A DNA stretch of 64,000 nucleotides, taken from NCBI RefSeq assembly GCF_000372465.1, contig NZ_AQUZ01000026.1, positions 62,001 through 126,000 on the forward strand, given 5' to 3'. The notes under the pieces are model-generated. The model had not been told where the DNA came from and searched no databases. It saw nothing but the letters and a program-made list of their open reading frames with translations. Source of the DNA: Kribbella catacumbae DSM 19601. GTDB lineage: Bacteria; Actinomycetota; Actinomycetes; Propionibacteriales; Kribbellaceae. This document shows, piece after piece, positions 59,578 to 64,000 of this stretch (the stretch's first letter is position 1; every line of letters begins with the position of its first letter). The position numbers were made by a program, and so were the translations under genes.

Positions 59578-60539
59578 CCCGACCCGCGCCGCGCAGGCAC
59601 CCTCCCGGAACGAAGACCCGCCGGGCCGGTAGCAGCGGAACCCAGCCGCCGCCACCCGCGCGCGACAAGCGCCGGATCGCCACCGCGGTGCTGCTGCTCC
59701 TGCTGGCCGTCGGCCTCGTCGTCGTCGCGCTCACGCGCGCGCTCGGCTCCGACGGCGACTCGGAATCGAGGACCGGCGGTGGCGCCGACCCAGGCATCGC
59801 GCACGTTCACGGTCTCGGCGTCGACCCGGGCGACAAGACGCTGTACGCGGCCACCCACTTCGGCGTCTTCCGGATCCCGGCACAAGGCGCCCCGACCCGG
59901 ATCGCGGACCGGTTCCAGGACACGATGGGCTTCACCGTCGTCGGCCCGCGCCACTTCCTCGGCAGCGGCCACCCCGACCCCCTCGAGGGCAAGCCGCCGA
60001 ACCTCGGACTGATCGAATCCACCGACGCTGGCGAAACCTGGCGCGACCGATCCCTCAGCGGACAGGCCGACTTCCACTCCCTCCAAGCCGCCCACGGCCA
60101 GGTCTTCGGCTACAACAGCACCAGCGGCACGCTGATGGTCAGCAGCGACAAGGTGACCTGGGACAAACGCGCCGCGCTGCCCATGGCCGACTTCGCGGTC
60201 AGCCCAGCCGGCCCCGAGGTCCTCATCGCCACGACCGAGAACGGCCCCGCGAAGAGCGCCGACGGCGGCCGCACCTTCGCGATCATCGACGGGGCACCTC
60301 CCCTGCTGTTCGTGTCGTGGCCAGAACCAGGAGCGCTGTACGGGATCACCCCCTCCGGCGCGGTCGTCCTCAGCCCGGACCAAGGCAAGACCTGGCAGCA
60401 GCAAGGCTCACTCGACGGCCGCCCGGCCGCACTCACCGCCACCGACGCCACCACCGTCTACGCAGCCACCGACACCGGCATCTACGAGTCCACCAACGCC
60501 GGCAAGACATTCACACCGCGATACCACATCAAGCGATAG
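59574..60539 (+). CDS. membrane-anchored beta-propeller protein, F510_1955/BNR-like
   Basis: 321 aa: N-terminal membrane helix (IATAVLLLLLAVGLVVVAL) then an extracytoplasmic propeller with repeated Asp-box-like motifs (ESTDAGETWRD, KSADGGRTFAI, SPDQGKTWQQQ, ESTNAGKTFTP). A HVHGLGVDP segment begins the domain. Called glycosylhydrolase-like in databases, but these genes recur beside copper genes and may not be hydrolases. ATG 59574 overlaps the previous stop. Confidence 0.75.
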   Translation: MTRPAPRRHPPGTKTRRAGSSGTQPPPPARDKRRIATAVLLLLLAVGLVVVALTRALGSDGDSESRTGGGADPGIAHVHGLGVDPGDKTLYAATHFGVFRIPAQGAPTRIADRFQDTMGFTVVGPRHFLGSGHPDPLEGKPPNLGLIESTDAGETWRDRSLSGQADFHSLQAAHGQVFGYNSTSGTLMVSSDKVTWDKRAALPMADFAVSPAGPEVLIATTENGPAKSADGGRTFAIIDGAPPLLFVSWPEPGALYGITPSGAVVLSPDQGKTWQQQGSLDGRPAALTATDATTVYAATDTGIYESTNAGKTFTPRYHIKR

Positions 60540-60650
60540 GCACCGACGAACGGCGCGAAACGACGGCGTGCACAACCTGGCCCGTCCCTCAACGCAGATC
60601 GATCCGGGCGAGGCCTGAGACAACCTCAACCGAGCCGGAGACCCAGCACC

Positions 60651-61292
60651 ATGAACGACCTGTCATCATTTCGACATCCCCGCTTCGCACGCACCTACCA
60701 GAAGGTCAGCGCGGACTCCGAACGCCGCGGTACCGCCGAACACCTCGATCGCACCCTCGCCGGCCTCACCGGACGGGTGATCGAGATCGGCCCCGGCAAC
60801 GGCATGAACTTCCCGCACGACCCGCCGACCGTCACCGAAGTCGTCGCCGTCGAACCCGACGACACCCTCCGCGAGCTCGCTGAACAGGCGGCAATCACCG
60901 CATCCGTTCCGGTCCAGGTGGTCGCCGGGCACGCCGACGCGTTGACCTTCGACGACGCCAGCTTCGATGCCGCGGTCGCCTCGCTGGTGCTGTGCTCAGT
61001 ACCCAACCCCAGCCACAGCCTGGCCGAACTGCGGCGAGTGCTGAAACCCGCGGGACAGCTACGGTTCTTCGAACATGTCCGCTCCAACAACCCAGTGATA
61101 GGCACGCTGCAAGACATCATCACCCCCGTGTGGTCCGCTGTCGGCGGAGGCTGTCACCTCAACCGCGAAACCCTCACCGAGATCACCGCAGCTGGCTTCG
61201 AGATCGACCAGCTCGACCGATTCGCCTACCGACCTCTGAAGTTCGCACCGCCGCATACCCACATCCTCGGACGCGCACGCAGGCCAAGCTGA
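60651..61292 (+). CDS. class I SAM-dependent methyltransferase
   Basis: 213 aa with the Rossmann SAM motif VIEIGPGNGMNF (about residues 43-54), acidic VVAVEPDD, and post-motif FDAAVASLVLCSVPN and LRRVLKPAGQLRFFEHVRS. UbiE/Methyltransf_11-type. Start ATG 60651 with GGAG upstream. Lies between the copper run and the mercury genes; substrate unknown. Similar genes accompany arsenic or mercury loci, but no specific motif shows this. Confidence 0.85.
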   Translation: MNDLSSFRHPRFARTYQKVSADSERRGTAEHLDRTLAGLTGRVIEIGPGNGMNFPHDPPTVTEVVAVEPDDTLRELAEQAAITASVPVQVVAGHADALTFDDASFDAAVASLVLCSVPNPSHSLAELRRVLKPAGQLRFFEHVRSNNPVIGTLQDIITPVWSAVGGGCHLNRETLTEITAAGFEIDQLDRFAYRPLKFAPPHTHILGRARRPS

Positions 61293-61364
61293 TGCTGTCA
61301 GCGGCAGCAGATGAGCGCCTCGATCTAATCGATCCCCTGTGGTAGCCGACGCGATCGCGAAGGC

Positions 61365-61396
61365 TTGACTCCGTAGTTGGGTCCGGGGTTGACGAT
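61365..61396 (+). promoter_or_regulatory. mer-type promoter/operator
   Basis: -35 TTGACT (61365-61370), 20-bp spacer, -10-like GACGAT (61391-61396), 6 bp to the merR ATG, no RBS. The spacer holds an imperfect dyad (CTCCGTA...TCCGGGG) like mer operators (CTCCGTAC...GTACGGAG). Confidence 0.6.
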
Positions 61397-61402
61397 GGGG
61401 TC

Positions 61403-61810
61403 ATGCGAACCAGTGAGCTGGCCGACCGGGCCGGGGTGAACACCGAGACGCTGCGGTACTACGAGCGGCGGGGACTGCTGACCGAGCCGCCCCGCACACC
61501 AGGCGGCTACCGTGACTACCCGGCCGCGTCGGTGGGGTTGCTGCGGTTCATCAAGCGTGCCCAGGAACTCGGATTCACCCTCGATGAGGTCGAGGAGCTG
61601 CTGCACCTGGACAACGGCGGACCGGACAGTTGCGACGCGGCCCGGGCGCTGGCCGAGCACCGCCGCGACGACCTGGCGGCCCGGATCCGCGACCTGCAAC
61701 GCATGCACGACTCCCTCGCCGATCTGGTCGCGACCTGCGACCTGCCCCGCGCCGACCGCAGCTGCGCGCTGCTCGAGGCGATCACCGACTCCGCGGAGGG
61801 GATCCGATGA
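61403..61810 (+). CDS. merR: mercury-responsive MerR regulator
   Basis: MerR of 135 aa: HTH RTSELADRAGVNTETLRYYERRGLL. The three Hg(II) ligands are Cys77 (PDSCDAA), Cys112 (VATCDLP) and Cys121 (RSCALL), with the same 35- and 9-residue spacing as Cys82/117/126 of classical MerR. Start lies 6 bp after a predicted -10, so the mRNA may be leaderless. Stop overlaps merB by ATGA; here merR is the first gene of the operon rather than divergent. Confidence 0.93.
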   Translation: MRTSELADRAGVNTETLRYYERRGLLTEPPRTPGGYRDYPAASVGLLRFIKRAQELGFTLDEVEELLHLDNGGPDSCDAARALAEHRRDDLAARIRDLQRMHDSLADLVATCDLPRADRSCALLEAITDSAEGIR

Positions 61811-62793
61811 ACCTGGAAGTCCTGCACGTCCCCGACTGCCCGAACCTGCCACCACTGCTGGAACGCCTCGCACAGGTCACCGATCTGCCGGTCACGACCC
61901 GGCAGATCGACACCGACGAGGACGCCGCCCGGTACGGGATGGCCGGCTCGCCCACGCTGCTGATCGATGGGGTGGATCCGTTCGCCGCGGTCGGCGGCCG
62001 CGAGTGCGGAGTGTCGTGCCGCCTCTACCGCGACCCCGACGGCCGCATCGTCGCAGCACCGTCGGTCGAACAGCTACACACCGCGCTCGCCACCGCCTTA
62101 GCCAACCCCGCGCCGGGCGAACAGCACCAGACCGAGCCGCCCGGTGAGGTACTGAGCGCGTGGCGAACCCTCGCCCTGCCGCTGGACCCGGTCGACAAGG
62201 CCGTGCAGCAGGCGATCCTGCGCTCATTCGCCACCACCGGCCAGCCTCCCGTTCCCAGCGACCTGGACGAGGTGACCGCCGGCAGCGGACGCAGCACTGA
62301 CGAGGTGCTGACCGCGCTGCACAACGGCGACGCGATCCGCCTGGCACCGAACGGCGAAATCGCGGTGGCCTACCCGTTCTCGGCTGCACCCACCCGGCAC
62401 CGGGTCCGGATCAGCACCCCAGCCGGCGACAGCGTGGACGTCTACGCGATGTGCGCGATCGACGCGCTCGGCATCGCCCCCATGCTCGAACGAGACACCT
62501 TGATCGAATCCGTCGACGTCACCACCGGCCAGCCGGTCACCGTCACCAGCCGGAACGGCCGCGCAACCTGGGACCCGTCCACAGCGGTCGTGTTCATCGG
62601 GGCCACCGCCGGCGGCGGCCCGTCAGCGGACTGCTGCTGCGACTACCTGAACTTCTTCACCGACCACGCCGCGGCCGAGGCCTGGACCGCCATCCACCCG
62701 CACGTTCCCGGGCAGATCCTCAACCCGGCCGAAGCCGAGAACCTCGGCGCCCGCCTCTTCGGGCACCTCCTCACGCCGGCCACCCGGCCGTAA
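61807..62793 (+). CDS. merB: organomercurial lyase with N-terminal thioredoxin-like domain
   Basis: 328 aa. Residues 1-100 form a thioredoxin-like unit (LEVLHVPDCPNLPPLLERL, cis-Pro loop GMAGSPTLLIDGVDPF, GRECGVSCRLY). Residues about 115-328 are MerB, with catalytic Cys216 and Asp219 (YAMCAIDALG) and the third cysteine in SADCCCDYLNFF (276-278), a triple Cys. ATG 61807 overlaps merR. Cleaves C-Hg bonds; the thioredoxin-like part may deliver thiols or bind Hg. Confidence 0.9.
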   Translation: MNLEVLHVPDCPNLPPLLERLAQVTDLPVTTRQIDTDEDAARYGMAGSPTLLIDGVDPFAAVGGRECGVSCRLYRDPDGRIVAAPSVEQLHTALATALANPAPGEQHQTEPPGEVLSAWRTLALPLDPVDKAVQQAILRSFATTGQPPVPSDLDEVTAGSGRSTDEVLTALHNGDAIRLAPNGEIAVAYPFSAAPTRHRVRISTPAGDSVDVYAMCAIDALGIAPMLERDTLIESVDVTTGQPVTVTSRNGRATWDPSTAVVFIGATAGGGPSADCCCDYLNFFTDHAAAEAWTAIHPHVPGQILNPAEAENLGARLFGHLLTPATRP

Positions 62794-62831
62794 CCGTCCG
62801 GGGCGCGACCTTCCCGAAAGGCGAAACACAG

Positions 62832-63452
62832 ATGACCGCAACCGCTGAGATCGAGCGCCTGGTAACGCTTGTGCAGGCCCAGTTCGGGCTGCCCGACCTG
62901 ATGCCGCACCTGACCCGGCTGCTCGCCGCCGGGCAGCCGGTCACGATCCAGCAGGCCGCCGCCGCTGGCGGCTGGCAAGACCACGAGCTGCGCGCCGAGC
63001 TGGACCGGCACCCCGGCGTCGACTGGGACGACGACGGCCGCATCGCCGGGTTCGGCATGACCCTGCGACCGACCCCGCACCGGTTCACCTTCGACGACCG
63101 CACCGTCTACGCGTTCTGCGCCAGCGACACCTTCGAGTTCCCGGTCATCCTCGGCAAACCCGGCCTGGTCGAGTCCACATGCGCCGCCACCGGCCGACCG
63201 ATCCGGGTCGAACTCACCCCCGACCACGTCGGGTCCGTCGACCCGCCACAAGCGGTGGTGTCCAAGGTGCGGCCCGATCACGCCGTCGCCGACGTCCGCG
63301 CCGAGATCTGCAACCTCGGCAACTTCTTCAGTACCCCCGACGCCGCCGGCGACTGGCTCACCCACAACCCACACGGCCAGATCGCCACCGTCGCGGACGA
63401 CTTCGAGATCACCCGCCAAGCCATCATCCGACTCGGCTGGGCCGACGCCTGA
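62832..63452 (+). CDS. merB: second organomercurial lyase
   Basis: MerB of 206 aa. Cys96 and Asp99 (VYAFCASDT) and Cys160 (AEICNLGNFF) match the catalytic Cys96/Asp99/Cys159 of the characterised enzyme almost by number. It is only distantly similar to the fused MerB just upstream. ATG 62832 with GAAAGG. No merA for Hg(II) reduction is seen in this window. Confidence 0.92.
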   Translation: MTATAEIERLVTLVQAQFGLPDLMPHLTRLLAAGQPVTIQQAAAAGGWQDHELRAELDRHPGVDWDDDGRIAGFGMTLRPTPHRFTFDDRTVYAFCASDTFEFPVILGKPGLVESTCAATGRPIRVELTPDHVGSVDPPQAVVSKVRPDHAVADVRAEICNLGNFFSTPDAAGDWLTHNPHGQIATVADDFEITRQAIIRLGWADA

Positions 63453-63470
63453 ACCCCACCGCTCGCCAGG

Positions 63471-63770
63471 TCAGGGCAGGTGACGGTCGATCCGCCGCAA
63501 CAGGCCACCGATCACCGGAAGCTCGTGCCAGCGGTGGCCGACCACCCACTCCCGCGCCGAGCGCACCATTCCCCGCAGCCGCGTCCCGCGGGACGGGCGC
63601 AGCTGATCTTCCCGCTCTTCGGCCCTGCGTTGCAGGAACCGGGCGCACCCCAGACAGACACCGACCTCGGGGTGGGCACCCAACCGCACCAGGTCTCGAT
63701 CATCGAACTCACGGGCACAACACCAGCACACCGGCGTCGATTGCTGGACACTCTCCGGCGCAACAGTCAT
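63471..63770 (-). CDS. small zinc-ribbon protein
   Basis: 99 aa with a four-Cys site (CWCCAREFDDRDLVRLGAHPEVGVCLGCARFL) and a basic helical C-terminus (GTRLRGMVRSAREWVVGHRWHELPVIGGLLRRIDRHL). ATG 63770 has GGAGGA seven bases upstream. Convergent with merB, divergent from the next gene. Function unknown. Confidence 0.65.
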   Translation of the reverse strand: MTVAPESVQQSTPVCWCCAREFDDRDLVRLGAHPEVGVCLGCARFLQRRAEEREDQLRPSRGTRLRGMVRSAREWVVGHRWHELPVIGGLLRRIDRHLP

Positions 63771-63884
63771 AGGCCCATCCTCCGCGCCGCCACCCACCAA
63801 TAGCTATCTACCCGAACGGGCCCATCCACACCGCGCCCCGAGTCCTAAGCTCGAAGTAGGTCACCAACCAGCGAGGTGGAAGCG

Positions 63885-64000
63885 ATGTTGACGCGAACTC
63901 CCCAGTTGCGGATCTCCGGGCACGGTGCAGGCCTGCGCCTCAGGCACCGCGGCAGCTGGCAGCGCGATCCGCTCCAGGCGGTCCAGGAATGCTGCCGAGC
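63885..64000 (+). CDS. small HTH-like protein (merB-associated), second copy, partial
   Basis: Begins MLTRTPQLRISGHGAGLRLRHRGSW... and continues QAVQECCRA to the window end, aligning with the protein at 27375-27668 (VLTRATRLRLSGHGERLRLRL, LRECCRA). GAGGTGGAAG precedes ATG 63885. Only 38 residues visible. Presence beside merB in both places suggests a functional link. Confidence 0.6.
   Translation, partial: MLTRTPQLRISGHGAGLRLRHRGSWQRDPLQAVQECCR

Noticed and set aside
1..64000. CRISPR arrays, rRNA genes or intact transposases
   Set aside because: No regularly spaced repeats, no rRNA-like sequence and no transposase or integrase motifs were seen in the translations.

Overview
The window is high-GC DNA in the style of an actinobacterium: dense overlapping ATGA/GTGA gene junctions, many GTG starts, several apparently leaderless promoters, and actinobacterial families such as DUF3105, DUF6153-like proteins, BTAD regulators and CmtR. 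I do not name a genus. It divides into a catabolic/chromosomal left part (about 1-26 kb) and a mosaic metal-resistance island (about 26.2-64 kb, running off the right end).

Left part, 1-17.2 kb (minus strand). One gene train runs creJ-I-H-G-F-E-D-C, pcaH-G-B-D-C-F-I-J, pobA, with almost every junction overlapping or only a few bases long. It reads as a complete p-cresol (4-alkylphenol) pathway. CreHI phosphorylates the phenol, the P450 CreJ with ferredoxin CreF and reductase CreE oxidises the methyl group, CreG and CreC finish the oxidation to the acid, and the HD phosphohydrolase CreD removes the phosphate. PobA then makes protocatechuate and the pca enzymes take it to succinyl-CoA and acetyl-CoA. 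Upstream, a second HD phosphohydrolase and an IclR regulator form another minus-strand unit. Both units carry the same 19-bp inverted repeat exactly 6 bp upstream of a predicted -35 element, so they look like one IclR-activated regulon.

17.3-26.1 kb. A SnoaL/NTF2-like small protein, a terminator, a secreted S8 protease coupled to a small TusA-like protein, and a large BTAD/AAA/TPR regulator with an apparent frameshift near its 3' end. Beyond that lie a broken hydrogenase-4/NuoL-type subunit gene, a terminator hairpin, and a 38-bp copy of the 3' end of an initiator-tRNA-like gene. I read the tRNA piece as an attachment-site boundary of the island to the right.

26.6-31.3 kb. Accessory genes and debris: an orphan AbiEi-like protein, a small HTH-like protein next to a 3' fragment of merB, an M28 aminopeptidase, a cation-transporter fragment and small exported proteins.

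31.65-41.5 kb (plus strand). An envelope metal/thiol module: DUF3105, two paralogous cupredoxin-like lipoproteins, an AtpI-like protein, a DUF6153-like protein, DUF305, a polytopic membrane protein, then DsbA-like, VKOR, TlpA-like and CcdA. This is followed by an ArsR/SmtB sensor with its operator, a CDF exporter, an ICMT-like protein and an MMPL remnant. 41.5-43.9 kb holds an SH3-domain peptidase-like protein and an unrecognised protein fused to an HMA domain. 44.0-47.5 kb holds a CmtR-type sensor, a Cd/Pb/Zn P1B-ATPase and lspA, then two truncated genes.

47.5-60.5 kb. An MFS exporter and a copper section: SHOCT protein, CopA with a CueR-type box and divergent MerR-family regulator, a DUF6153-like protein, a SafE/cupredoxin fusion, CopZ, and a BlaI/CopY-M56 peptidase-CopCD operon. 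Three matching operators (ACTAT-N5-ATAGT) define a small BlaI/CopY regulon reaching a DUF2752 protein and a run of Met/His-rich small membrane proteins. 60.6-64 kb holds a methyltransferase, MerR, two MerB proteins (one with a thioredoxin-like N-terminus), a zinc-ribbon protein, and the start of a second copy of the small HTH-like gene seen at 27.5 kb. No merA, rRNA, complete tRNA, CRISPR or intact transposase was seen.
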